DNA of 64,000 nt from Verrucomicrobiota bacterium (GTDB lineage: Bacteria; Verrucomicrobiota; Verrucomicrobiia; Opitutales; Opitutaceae). The translations under genes were made by a program, and so were the position numbers. Within the stretch, counting starts at the first letter, position 1; every line of letters begins with the position of its first letter. The stretch covers positions 124,001 to 188,000 of the forward strand of contig JAEWQP010000006.1 in NCBI GenBank assembly GCA_023399155.1, read 5' to 3'. The notes below the pieces were generated by a model. The model was not told the origin of the DNA. It did not search any database and was given only the letters and a program-made list of their open reading frames with translations. Below are positions 1-7,061 of the stretch, one piece after another.

Positions 1-166
1 CTTGCCGGATCAATCCGCGGGCACGCTTGCCGAGGTGCGGCGCTCGCCGCGGCTGCAGGACTGGCTCGTCGCGGCGGGGGACTGGCGCAACATCGCGTCC
101 ATCAACGGCGCTTTGGAGTCCGGCCGACTGGCCGCCGAGGCCGTGCTCGAGAAGGTGCTGGTGTAG
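1..166 (+). CDS. C-terminal end of an FAD-dependent (amine-oxidase/desaturase-like) oxidoreductase, partial
   Basis: Reading in frame from base 2 gives 54 codons ending in TAG at 164-166; the start lies left of the window. The last residues contain AGDWRNIASINGALESGR followed by an alanine-rich helix. That is the usual end of flavin amine oxidases and phytoene-desaturase-like enzymes, where a Gly-Asp pair contacts the FAD and the SINGALxSGRxAA helix caps the site. The family call rests on this one motif, so the substrate cannot be named. The tail is full length, with nothing coding immediately after it. Confidence 0.6.
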   Translation, partial: LPDQSAGTLAEVRRSPRLQDWLVAAGDWRNIASINGALESGRLAAEAVLEKVLV

Positions 167-592
167 GGCATTCCCCGACCGGTGCGTCCGGTCGCGAAAA
201 GTGATCGGAGCTGCGCGGCCTTCGCGTCAGCCGACGGGGACGATTGAGCGAGAGAGGGCAGTGGGACACAGAGATCACGGACGCTGGCACCGAGGGCACA
301 GTGAGTTGCCGAGGATTCGGCCGCTTCAGCGCATCAGCTCGTGGGTGAATCGGTGATGGCGCGATTTTGGTTCTGCAAAGCCCGCTCGGTGAACTCCAGG
401 ATCGTTCTCAGCCTGCAAAAGCCGAAGCCTCGGCCGAGGTTGGTGCCCTCTGGGGCCCGATGGAATTGAGAAAATCAGGTTGATCCTGTCCCGGGGTGGC
501 GCGACCGGCGCGTGGCCCGCGTCCGGATCGGCGTTATTTTTGTTGCGCCGGCCCGGGCGACCCTGTGTGTTCACCCGTTCCATTTCCCAGCC
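167..592. other. Non-coding spacer carrying a diverged repeat
   Basis: This 426-base gap before rpmG has no convincing gene on either strand; the open frames crossing it lack family-like composition. Most of it (about 262-487) is one copy of a long diverged repeat that recurs at 16647-16869. The rpmG promoter must lie in the last hundred bases, but I cannot pick out a clear -35/-10 pair. Confidence 0.6.
262..487. repeat. Long diverged intergenic repeat, copy 1
   Basis: Bases 303-487 align along their whole length with 16690-16869. Shared blocks include GAGTTGCCGAG, TCGGCCGCTTCAGC, GATCGGTG or its variants, TTTTGGTTCTGCAAAG and GGCCGAGG. The left flank (ACACAGAGATCACGG) resembles the CACAGAG-type ends of GxxExxY cassettes. 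Neither copy has an intact shared reading frame, so this is more likely an old non-coding mobile relic than a gene. Confidence 0.65.
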
Positions 593-760
593 ATGCCACG
601 CGAAATTATCATTCTCGAATGCACGGAGGCCCGCAAAGAGGGCAAGCCCGTGTCCCGCTACATGTCCTCGCGCAACAAGAAGATTCAGACCGAGCGCGTG
701 GAGAAGAAGAAGTACAACCCGCACCTGAAGCGGCATACGGTGCACAAGGAGATCAAGTAA
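593..760 (+). CDS. rpmG: 50S ribosomal protein L33
   Basis: A 55-residue basic protein of the large ribosomal subunit. The sequence begins MPREIIILECTEARKEGK, has the family's YMSSRNKK segment, and ends NPHLKRHTVHKEIK, which matches the length and pattern of bacterial L33. The ATG at 593 is chosen because the homologous part begins there. The two Cys pairs of zinc-binding L33 are missing (only one Cys, residue 10), so this is the zinc-free (C-minus) form. It stands alone, with a strong hairpin terminator starting 84 bases after the stop. Confidence 0.93.
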   Translation: MPREIIILECTEARKEGKPVSRYMSSRNKKIQTERVEKKKYNPHLKRHTVHKEIK

Positions 761-830
761 TCTCCGGAGACTCGTACCCGGGACTCGCGTGCAGCGGGTC
801 CTCGGGGGCCTGCGCCGGGAAGGCGTGGCG

Positions 831-1118
831 CTAGGACTGGTGAGAAGGCGGCCGACGCATGCGGTCGCCTTCCGTGTTTTCGCCTCCATCGGGCACCGTG
901 GTCTGGCGGCGGGAGCGACGCCAGTCCTCGCGGTGCTTGCGGATCCAATCGAGCAACGCGCGCTCGAAGCCGATGTCGTAGCCGAGTCGTTCCGACTCAA
1001 GCCACTTGTGACGAAGGATCTCTTCCCGCTCGGCGAGGAATTCCTGGTAGAGTCGGGAACCGGTGGTGACGAAGGCAGTCTGGCTTTCAGCCGGAGCCTG
1101 GTTCTTCGTGTCGGGCAT
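831..1118 (-). CDS. Conserved-looking 95-residue protein of unknown function
   Basis: Reading from the ATG at 1118 gives 95 residues with a charged, helical middle section containing LYQEFLAEREEILRHKWLES and then IGFERALLDWIRKHREDWR. The even spacing of Leu, Trp and charged residues suggests a short helical bundle or a DNA/protein-binding peptide. I do not recognise a named family with certainty. The frame extends up to 1226, but that part reads like untranslated sequence. There is no signal peptide or membrane segment. The C-terminal codons overlap the rpmG terminator. It is on the same strand as mrp, 173 bases downstream of it. Confidence 0.55.
   Translation of the reverse strand: MPDTKNQAPAESQTAFVTTGSRLYQEFLAEREEILRHKWLESERLGYDIGFERALLDWIRKHREDWRRSRRQTTVPDGGENTEGDRMRRPPSHQS
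844..880 (+). terminator. Rho-independent terminator after rpmG
   Basis: GAAGGCGGCCG at 844-854 pairs with CGGTCGCCTTC at 862-872 (one G-T wobble) around a 7-base loop, followed by CGTGTTTT. The stem overlaps the last codons of the convergent gene ending at 831, so the two 3' ends overlap. Confidence 0.7.
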
Positions 1119-1218
1119 TGTAGCGGCGGAGGTCAGCATCCCTCGGCCGTACACCCTGTGACCGGGTGCGCGTGAGGCGGGAGCATGAAGCCTCTGGTAT
1201 GAGGAGTGAGCAAACAGG

Positions 1219-1261
1219 AGAGTCACCGATGTTTCCTTATCGGAAACTTTGGCGTGACTCT
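1219..1261. promoter_or_regulatory. Two-tier inverted repeat between mrp and the 95-residue gene
   Basis: An outer perfect 8-bp arm pair (AGAGTCAC at 1219-1226, GTGACTCT at 1254-1261) encloses an inner hairpin, GTTTCC at 1231-1236 with GGAAAC at 1242-1247 around TTATC. It lies 30 bases after the mrp stop and about 100 bases before the next start on the minus strand. There is no T-run, so it could be an RNA structure, an operator or a weak terminator. Confidence 0.5.
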
Positions 1262-1291
1262 AACGCTAGATTCAGGCGCCCGACTGTCAAA

Positions 1292-2353
1292 CTAACCCTG
1301 CGTGGGATGCAGCTTTTCCAGTAGGAGGCGCGCGATCTCGGTGAATGCACGGCCAGCCGCTCCGTCGCGCGCGGCGGCTGCGAGCGGTTCGCCCTCGTCG
1401 CCGCCCTTGCGGATCTCGCTCAGCAGCGGGATCTCTCCGAGAAGCGTCGTGCCGAGCGACTTGGCCGTGCGTTCGCCACCGCCCTGGCCGAAGACATAGG
1501 AGCGCTCGCCGCCTGGAAGCTCGAAGTAGCTCATGTTCTCCACCACGCCGAGCAAGGGCACGTTGACTTTATTGAACATCAAACCTCCGCGCCGTGCCAC
1601 CTGCGTCGCGGCGAGTTGCGGGGTCGTGATGAGCAGCGCGCCGCTCAGCGGGATGGTCTGCACGAGCGAGAGCTGGGCGTCGCCGGTGCCCGGGGGGAGG
1701 TCGACGAGCAGCACGTCGAGATCGCCCCACTTCACGTTCTGGATGAATTGCTGGATCGCCTTCATCACCATCGGGCCGCGCCACACCACGGCGGTGTCGT
1801 CATCCATGAGGAAGCCCATGGACATGACCTTCACACCGAAGCGCTCCATCGGCAGGAGATTCTCGCCCTCGATCTCGGGCCGGCCGGAGAGTCCCATCAT
1901 GAGCGGCACGGACGGACCGTAGATGTCGCAGTCGAGCAGGCCCACGCGCGCCTCGCGCCGGTCACCGCCGACGAGACCGGCCAGGGCACAGGCGAGGTTG
2001 ACGGCGAAGGTGGACTTGCCGACGCCGCCCTTGCCGCTGGCGATCGCCACGACGTGCTTCACGCCGGGCAGGCCTGAGGGGGCGGCGGGATTCGCCTGTG
2101 GCGTCGTCTTGGGCGCCGTGACGGCGATCTCGACGATCACGCTGCGCACGTCCGCCGTGGCGAGTGCCGCGCGTTCCGTGTCCTCCTTGAGTTTCTTCGG
2201 GATCGTGTTGTCCGCGGTGGTCACGGCGAGCTTCACGATGGCGCGGCCGTCCACCACCTCGGCGGAACGGACGAGGCCGAATGATACGATGTCCCGGCTG
2301 AATCCCGGGTACTTGACGGACTTGAGGGCGTCCTGGAGGGAGGGAAAGCTCAC
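1292..2353 (-). CDS. mrp: Mrp/ApbC-type P-loop ATPase, iron-sulfur cluster carrier
   Basis: A deviant-Walker MinD-like ATPase of the Mrp/NBP35 group, which carries Fe-S clusters to target proteins in the cytoplasm. The N-terminal MIP18-like domain (KYPGFSRDIVSFGLV) is followed by the Walker A GKGGVGKST at about residues 107-115, LLDCDIYGP, and the Walker B segment VDLPPGTGD. The GTG at 2353 is preferred because family alignments begin there; an in-frame TTG at 2389 would add 12 residues. The CxxC that normally bridges a cluster at the dimer interface is replaced: VENMSYF is followed by ELPGGERS with no Cys. It is divergent from tolB. Confidence 0.93.
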   Translation of the reverse strand: MSFPSLQDALKSVKYPGFSRDIVSFGLVRSAEVVDGRAIVKLAVTTADNTIPKKLKEDTERAALATADVRSVIVEIAVTAPKTTPQANPAAPSGLPGVKHVVAIASGKGGVGKSTFAVNLACALAGLVGGDRREARVGLLDCDIYGPSVPLMMGLSGRPEIEGENLLPMERFGVKVMSMGFLMDDDTAVVWRGPMVMKAIQQFIQNVKWGDLDVLLVDLPPGTGDAQLSLVQTIPLSGALLITTPQLAATQVARRGGLMFNKVNVPLLGVVENMSYFELPGGERSYVFGQGGGERTAKSLGTTLLGEIPLLSEIRKGGDEGEPLAAAARDGAAGRAFTEIARLLLEKLHPTQG

Positions 2354-2494
2354 CGGTGGAATGGCGTTGGTCGAAATGGGCGGGCGCAAGACAATCGCGC
2401 GGAACGCGATTTAAGTTGCTGCGGTCTGCGGTGGAGCAAATACAAAACGCCCCGTGCCGGCGCGCGGCAAGCGCCGGCGGCATTGATCCACATC

Positions 2495-3709
2495 ATGACT
2501 CGCTTTCGCTTTCTTTCCCTCGCCTGCGCCTTCGCCGCGGCGGCTTCCCTCGCCCATGTCGCTCCCGCCCAGCAGGGGCCGATCCACGGCGGAGATGTGG
2601 TCGCCTCCGGTGACAAGGCCGCCATTCCTGTCCGCATCGCGGCCAGCCAGCCCGAACTCGAGCGCCTCGCGGCGCAGGCATTCGGCGCGCATGGCGGGTT
2701 CACCGTCAATGCATCGGCGGCGACGACCCTTCGCTTCACCGTGACCGGACCGGCTGCCGTGCGCGTCTCCGTCGAGCGCCGCGGTGGTCAGGCCGAGTTT
2801 GCGCAGGACGTCTCGGGCACGTCGCTGCGCAACGCGCTGTTTCGCGCCGGCGATGCCGCGGTCCTGCACCTCACGCGCAAGCCCGGGTTTTTCGCCGGCC
2901 GGCTTGCCTTTGTAAGCGAGCGCACGGGCAACAGCGAGGTCTACACGTCCGACCTGTTTTTCGGCGAAGTGCTGCAGATGACGAGCGACCGCTCGCAATG
3001 CGTGACACCCCGCTGGGCCCCGGACGGACGCCGGATCCTTTACACGAGCTACTTCGCGAACGGGATGCCGGACATCTACCTCATCGACACGGGCTCGAAG
3101 CAGCGCTCGACCTTCATCAGCGTGAAGGGCACGAACACGGGCGGACGGTTCAGCCCCGATGGCACGCAGGTGGCGGCGATCCTTTCGCCCAAGGGAGCCG
3201 GCGATCTTTATGTCGGCAGTGCGCAGGGCCGCGGGTTCCGCGCCCTCACGCGGACGCCCACGCAGATCGAGGCCACGCCGTCGTGGTCGCCCGACGGCTC
3301 GCGCATCGTGGTGGCCTCGGACGGGCAGGCGACGGGCCATCCCCAGCTCTACCTGGTCGGCCTGACTGGCGGGGGCATGCAGCGCCTCGCGACCAACATC
3401 TCAGGCTATTGCGCCGAGCCGGACTGGTCGCACGCCAACCGCAACCTCATCGCCTTCACCGCCGCCAGCGGGCGCGGCTACCAGATCGCGGTCTTCGATA
3501 TCGGCGGCGGTGCCGCGCGCTGGGCGAGCAGCGTGGCGGGCGACGGCATCGAGCCGAGCTGGACCAATGACGGGCGTCACCTCGTGTTCACCCACCGCAC
3601 GGCAGGCAGCCAGCGTATCTGTATTTTGGATACCGAGACCAAGCGTGTGACCCCGGTCAGCCCGACCAGCTACGGCAAGGCCTACCAGGCAAACTTCATC
3701 CTGCGCTGA
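2495..3709 (+). CDS. tolB: TolB-like periplasmic beta-propeller protein
   Basis: A 404-residue exported protein. A signal peptide (MTRFRFLSLACAFAAAASL, cut near AHVAPAQ) leads into an N-terminal alpha/beta domain and then WD40-like PD40 repeats. Repeats carrying the SPDG or APDG signature occur at least three times (PRWAPDGRRI, GRFSPDGTQV, PSWSPDGSRI), with a variant PSWTNDGRHL. TolB normally works with Pal and the TolQRA motor in outer-membrane constriction. Those partners are not adjacent, although an exbB-exbD pair lies at 14.4 kb. The ATG at 2495 is used; a TTG at 2483 is in frame but would precede the basic n-region. Confidence 0.88.
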   Translation: MTRFRFLSLACAFAAAASLAHVAPAQQGPIHGGDVVASGDKAAIPVRIAASQPELERLAAQAFGAHGGFTVNASAATTLRFTVTGPAAVRVSVERRGGQAEFAQDVSGTSLRNALFRAGDAAVLHLTRKPGFFAGRLAFVSERTGNSEVYTSDLFFGEVLQMTSDRSQCVTPRWAPDGRRILYTSYFANGMPDIYLIDTGSKQRSTFISVKGTNTGGRFSPDGTQVAAILSPKGAGDLYVGSAQGRGFRALTRTPTQIEATPSWSPDGSRIVVASDGQATGHPQLYLVGLTGGGMQRLATNISGYCAEPDWSHANRNLIAFTAASGRGYQIAVFDIGGGAARWASSVAGDGIEPSWTNDGRHLVFTHRTAGSQRICILDTETKRVTPVSPTSYGKAYQANFILR

Positions 3710-3732
3710 GGCGGGGCGTTTCCGCCGGGAAA

Positions 3733-3757
3733 GGTGGAGCGCGACCTCCGGGCGCGC
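3733..3757. repeat. Short palindromic intergenic repeat, GGTGGAGCGCGACC type, copy 1
   Basis: A 25-base block beginning GGTGGAGCGCGACCTCC is identical to 10207-10231. Both lie just after a gene. It belongs with the other GGTAGGGC/GGTGGAGC-starting repeats scattered in the window. Confidence 0.7.
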
Positions 3758-3984
3758 CGTCCACGCCCGCTGCTTCGTGAACGATCGGTCGGGCATCCCG
3801 AAGCCTGCCTCGGCCCGGTTTTTTGCTGGCTCGGATCTGGCAGCAGGAGCCGGACGCGGGACACATCGGCCGAAGGAGCGGCGTGTTTCCGCCCAAGAGG
3901 CCATTGGACGCAGAGTTCACGGAGGATTGAGCCGGGCACTGACATTCGCCGCTCTCGTCCGGCCGCGAGGGTACACGCTGAAAC

Positions 3985-4018
3985 GGAAGAGGCCGCCCGT
4001 CGCCGGGCGGCCTCTTCC
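3985..4018 (-). terminator. Perfect 15-bp hairpin between convergent tolB and sodA
   Basis: GGAAGAGGCCGCCCG at 3985-3999 pairs perfectly with 4004-4018 around TCGC. It lies 28 bases past the sodA stop and could serve both convergent genes. The T-tail is weak on both strands (GTTTCAG on the minus side). Confidence 0.65.
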
Positions 4019-4045
4019 ATGTCTGCTCGGAAAACGAACTGCGAC

Positions 4046-4678
4046 TCAGCGCATCGCGGCCTGATAGTTGGCCTCGGCCTGATCCCAGTTCACCACGTTC
4101 CAGAATGCGGCGATGTAGTCGGGCCGGCGGTTCTGGTAATTGAGATAATAGGCATGCTCCCAGACATCGAGGCCGACGACTGGCTTGCCCTCGAATCCAG
4201 CGGTGTCGCGACCCATGAGCGGGCTGTCCTGGTTGGCGGTGGAGCCGACCGACAACTGCTTGTTCCCGGTCACGACGAGCCAGGCCCAGCCGCTGCCGAA
4301 GCGGGTGGCCGCGGCTTTGGAGAAGTCCTCCTTGAACTTGTCGAAGCTGCCGAAGGTGGCGTTGATCGCCTCGGCGAGTTTGCCCTTGGGGGCGCCGCCC
4401 TTGCCCGGGCCGATGATCTTCCAGAAGAAGCTGTGGTTGCTGTGCCCACCGGCGTTGTTGCGCACCGTCGTGCGAACGGCATCCGGCACCTTGGTCAGGT
4501 CGGCGACCAGCGCGTCGACCGGCAAGCCGAGGAGGTCGGGTGCATCCTTGAGCGCGTTGTTCGCGTTGGTGATGTAGGCCTGATGATGCTTGGTGTGGTG
4601 GATCTCCATCGTCTTCGCATCAATGTGCGGGGCGAGGGCATCATACGCGTACTCGAGCTTGGGCAATTCGTAGGCCAT
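4046..4678 (-). CDS. sodA: Superoxide dismutase, Mn type, cytoplasmic
   Basis: A 210-residue enzyme that dismutates superoxide to O2 and H2O2. The four metal ligands are His27, His82 (GGHSNHSFFW), Asp171 and His175 (DVWEHAYY). The Gly pair before His82 and Gln150 in STANQDSPLM are the features that mark Mn rather than Fe SODs, and overall the protein follows E. coli SodA closely. No signal peptide is present, in contrast to the second SOD at 33970. It is monocistronic, with its start 224 bases from the next gene and a strong hairpin downstream. Confidence 0.96.
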   Translation of the reverse strand: MAYELPKLEYAYDALAPHIDAKTMEIHHTKHHQAYITNANNALKDAPDLLGLPVDALVADLTKVPDAVRTTVRNNAGGHSNHSFFWKIIGPGKGGAPKGKLAEAINATFGSFDKFKEDFSKAAATRFGSGWAWLVVTGNKQLSVGSTANQDSPLMGRDTAGFEGKPVVGLDVWEHAYYLNYQNRRPDYIAAFWNVVNWDQAEANYQAAMR

Positions 4679-4902
4679 GGTGGTGTGGGTGCTTGTATTC
4701 AGGTGACTCGGAAACCCGCACCGAAAGCCAATTCCCCGGTCGGGTCAACTTGGCGGCGTGCTTTGGGGGCCGGCGGTCGCCGCGTTTCCCCCATGCGGAA
4801 CAACATGGGCCGCGATGCCGTGCGCCGGTCGGCCGTGCCGCGATCGGGCGCTGCTGATGCCGCGGTCCGCCGGACGCAGCGTCCGGTCGCCGGGAGCGGT
4901 GC

Positions 4903-5427
4903 TCAGTCCTCAGTGCGCTTGAGTTTGAAGTACGCTTGGATCAACTCCAGGCACTCGCGCCCGAGTACGCCGCAGGTGAGTTCGCAGCGGTGATTCACGC
5001 GGGGCAGCGCGTTGAGATCGGTCGCACCGCCGAGGCAGCCCATCTTCGGGTCGCCCACTGCGAACACCACGCGCCCGAGGCGTGCCATGAGCGCGGCGCC
5101 CGAGCACATCGGGCAGGGTTCCTTGGTCACGTAGAGGGTCGCCTCGTTGAGCCGCCAGTCGCCGATCGCTGCCGCCGCCTGCGTGATCGCGAGCATCTCG
5201 GCATGCGCCGTCGGGTCGCGCGTCGAGTCGCGCTGGTTGTGGGCGGCCCCGATGATCTCGCCCGCGCGCACCACCACGGCCCCGATCGGCACCTCGTCCT
5301 GCCGCCAGGCATCGATCGCCTGATTGTAGGCCAGCGCCATGAAGAAGGCGTCGTCACGCACCAGTTGGGACGGAAACCGCTTCTCAAACGGGCAGGGAAG
5401 GGGTGGTCTGGGAGCCGGCGGATGCAT
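4903..5427 (-). CDS. tadA: tRNA-specific adenosine deaminase TadA
   Basis: Converts A34 to inosine in the anticodon of tRNA-Arg(ACG). It is a zinc deaminase: the HAE motif (His75, catalytic Glu77 in TAHAEMLA) and the PCPMCSGA motif (Cys105, Cys108) bind zinc. The general layout (VPIGAVVVRAGEIIG, then RDPTAHAEML, then ATLYVTKEPCPMC) is typical. At 174 residues the protein is slightly long, because the frame from the ATG at 5427 includes a proline-rich leader of about 25 residues; a start nearer the FFMALAYNQA segment is possible. It is divergent from infA. Confidence 0.92.
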   Translation of the reverse strand: MHPPAPRPPLPCPFEKRFPSQLVRDDAFFMALAYNQAIDAWRQDEVPIGAVVVRAGEIIGAAHNQRDSTRDPTAHAEMLAITQAAAAIGDWRLNEATLYVTKEPCPMCSGAALMARLGRVVFAVGDPKMGCLGGATDLNALPRVNHRCELTCGVLGRECLELIQAYFKLKRTED

Positions 5428-5557
5428 GTTTTTCGGGCGGTCGCGATCATGCCGGCCCGAATTCGCTGTTGACTACCCAAATCGTATTGCGAGACACACA
5501 GGCGTCCTGTTGCCCGGCGGCCCCACTCAACGCCCGACATCGGGTCGCCACGCACCT

Positions 5558-5833
5558 ATGTCAGATGACCAATCGATTGAAGTAGAGGGAAAAATCGTCG
5601 CCGTTCTGCCCGGGACGATGTTCCGCGTCGAGCTGAACAACAGCAGCGGGCACATCGTGCTCGCGCACATCTCCGGAAAGTTGCGCAAGCACTTCATCAA
5701 GATCACCACGGGGGACATGGTGAAGATGGAGATGAGCCCCTACGATCTGGACAAGGCCCGCATCACCTACCGGCTCAAGGGTCCGGAGCAATCCGGTCCG
5801 AGGCGGCCCCGCCGCCCCGGGCAGCGTCGCTGA
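5558..5833 (+). CDS. infA: Translation initiation factor IF-1
   Basis: The S1/OB-fold factor that occupies the ribosomal A site during initiation. It begins MSDDQSIEVEGKIVAVLPG and continues with the family segments FRVELNN, GHIVLAHISGK, LRKHFIKITTGD and VKMEMSPYDLDKARI. At 91 residues it exceeds the usual 72 by a basic, proline- and arginine-rich tail (GPRRPRRPGQRR), which is likely to add RNA contact but is not needed by the fold. The ATG at 5558 matches the conserved N-terminus. xerD starts 21 bases after the stop, so the two may be co-transcribed. Confidence 0.95.
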   Translation: MSDDQSIEVEGKIVAVLPGTMFRVELNNSSGHIVLAHISGKLRKHFIKITTGDMVKMEMSPYDLDKARITYRLKGPEQSGPRRPRRPGQRR

Positions 5834-5853
5834 GGCGGCCCGGCGCCGGCTCG

Positions 5854-6846
5854 ATGGGTGGAGGCCCGATGCCCATGCCCTCGCGCCGAAGCATCAAACC
5901 CGCTGCGCGGGCGGCCCGCGGCGACCCACCGGTGGACGTGCCTTCGCCCCTGGCGGAGGACGTGGATGCGTTTCTCGCCTTCCTCGAACTCGAGAAAGGC
6001 GCCTCGCGCCACACCGTGAGCGCTTACCAGCGCGATCTCGCGCAGTGCGCGGCATGGGTCGCTCGAGGCGCGGTGACGCGTTGGGCCGATGTCACGGCGC
6101 CCTTGCTCACCGACTGGCTCTATCACCTCACTGAACAGGGCATGTCCGTCGCGACGACGGCGCGAAAACTTTCCGCCGTGCGCACATTCTTCCGGCATCT
6201 CGTGCGCGAGGGCCGGCGCGGGGACGATCCGACGGAACTGCTGAGCGGACCCAAGCTCCGGCGGCGCGTACCTGACACGCTGACCGTCCGCGACGTCGGC
6301 CGCATCCTGGAAGCCCCGACGGCGACCGACCACTACGGCGTCCGCGACCGCGCGATCCTCGAGCTGGCCTATTCCAGCGGCTTGCGGGCAAGCGAGTTGT
6401 CCTCGCTCACGCTGACGCAGGTCGATCTGGAGAGCGGGTTCGTGCGCGTCTTCGGCAAGGGCTCCAAGGAGCGCCTCGTGCCGCTGGGCGATTCGGCGAA
6501 GCGGGCCATCGAAGCCTACCTCGGGTCCTCGCGGCCGAAGCTGGTGCGCGCCCGCACGGGCAGCGCGTTGTTTCTCAGCGACCGGGGGCAGGCGATCTCC
6601 CGCAAGACGATCTGGGCTCTGGTCAGGAAGCACGCCGCCCGGGCGGGCCTGGAAAAGCCGGTCAAAACGCACCTCCTGCGGCACTCCTTTGCCACACACC
6701 TGCTCAGCGGCGGCGCCGACCTGCGCGCGATCCAGGAGATGCTTGGCCACGCGAGCATCACCACCACGCAGATCTACACCGCGGTCGAGAGTCGCCGGCT
6801 CCTGAGTGAGCACGAGCGGTTTCATCCGCGTGGACAGCGCAAGTGA
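5854..6846 (+). CDS. xerD: Tyrosine recombinase XerD
   Basis: A site-specific recombinase of the chromosome dimer resolution system. The N-terminal SAM-like DNA-binding domain (FLAFLELEKGASRHTVSAY) precedes the catalytic domain. That domain carries Arg178 (SSGLRASEL), the beta-hairpin lysine in GKGSKERLVPLG, His273 and Arg276 (HLLRHSFATHLL), His299 (LGHASITTTQIYT) and the nucleophile Tyr308. The ending EHERFHPRG resembles XerD rather than XerC. At 330 residues it is about 30 longer than usual, because the first 30 residues are a low-complexity leader; ATGs at 5869 and 5875 are alternative starts. It is a housekeeping gene, with no phage genes nearby. Confidence 0.9.
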   Translation: MGGGPMPMPSRRSIKPAARAARGDPPVDVPSPLAEDVDAFLAFLELEKGASRHTVSAYQRDLAQCAAWVARGAVTRWADVTAPLLTDWLYHLTEQGMSVATTARKLSAVRTFFRHLVREGRRGDDPTELLSGPKLRRRVPDTLTVRDVGRILEAPTATDHYGVRDRAILELAYSSGLRASELSSLTLTQVDLESGFVRVFGKGSKERLVPLGDSAKRAIEAYLGSSRPKLVRARTGSALFLSDRGQAISRKTIWALVRKHAARAGLEKPVKTHLLRHSFATHLLSGGADLRAIQEMLGHASITTTQIYTAVESRRLLSEHERFHPRGQRK

Positions 6847-6873
6847 GTGCATTTTCCCTGCATGGAAACGCAC

Positions 6874-6892
6874 AGACCGGCCCGGTCTTTTC
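6874..6892 (+). terminator. Probable terminator after xerD
   Basis: AGACCG at 6874-6879 pairs with CGGTCT at 6883-6888 around GCC, running into TTTTCCCTT. It lies 27 bases after the xerD stop and 170 bases before purF. The stem is short but GC-rich. Confidence 0.55.
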
Positions 6893-7061
6893 CCTTGACC
6901 GGAGTTGCCTTTGACCCGGTATGACGTGGCATTAACCGCGTGAATTCTCCCGCTCCCAGACCAGCGATCCGCCGTCTCCGGACGACCCTGGTAGCGGTGT
7001 GTGCACCTTGCATGGCGCGGGCGCGTCATGCGCGCCGGCTGCTCTCCCCGGCATTTCCTGC

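Noticed and set aside
5854..6846. The tyrosine recombinase as a sign of an integrated element
   Set aside because: It matches XerD, a housekeeping recombinase, and there are no att sites, tRNA or phage genes around it.
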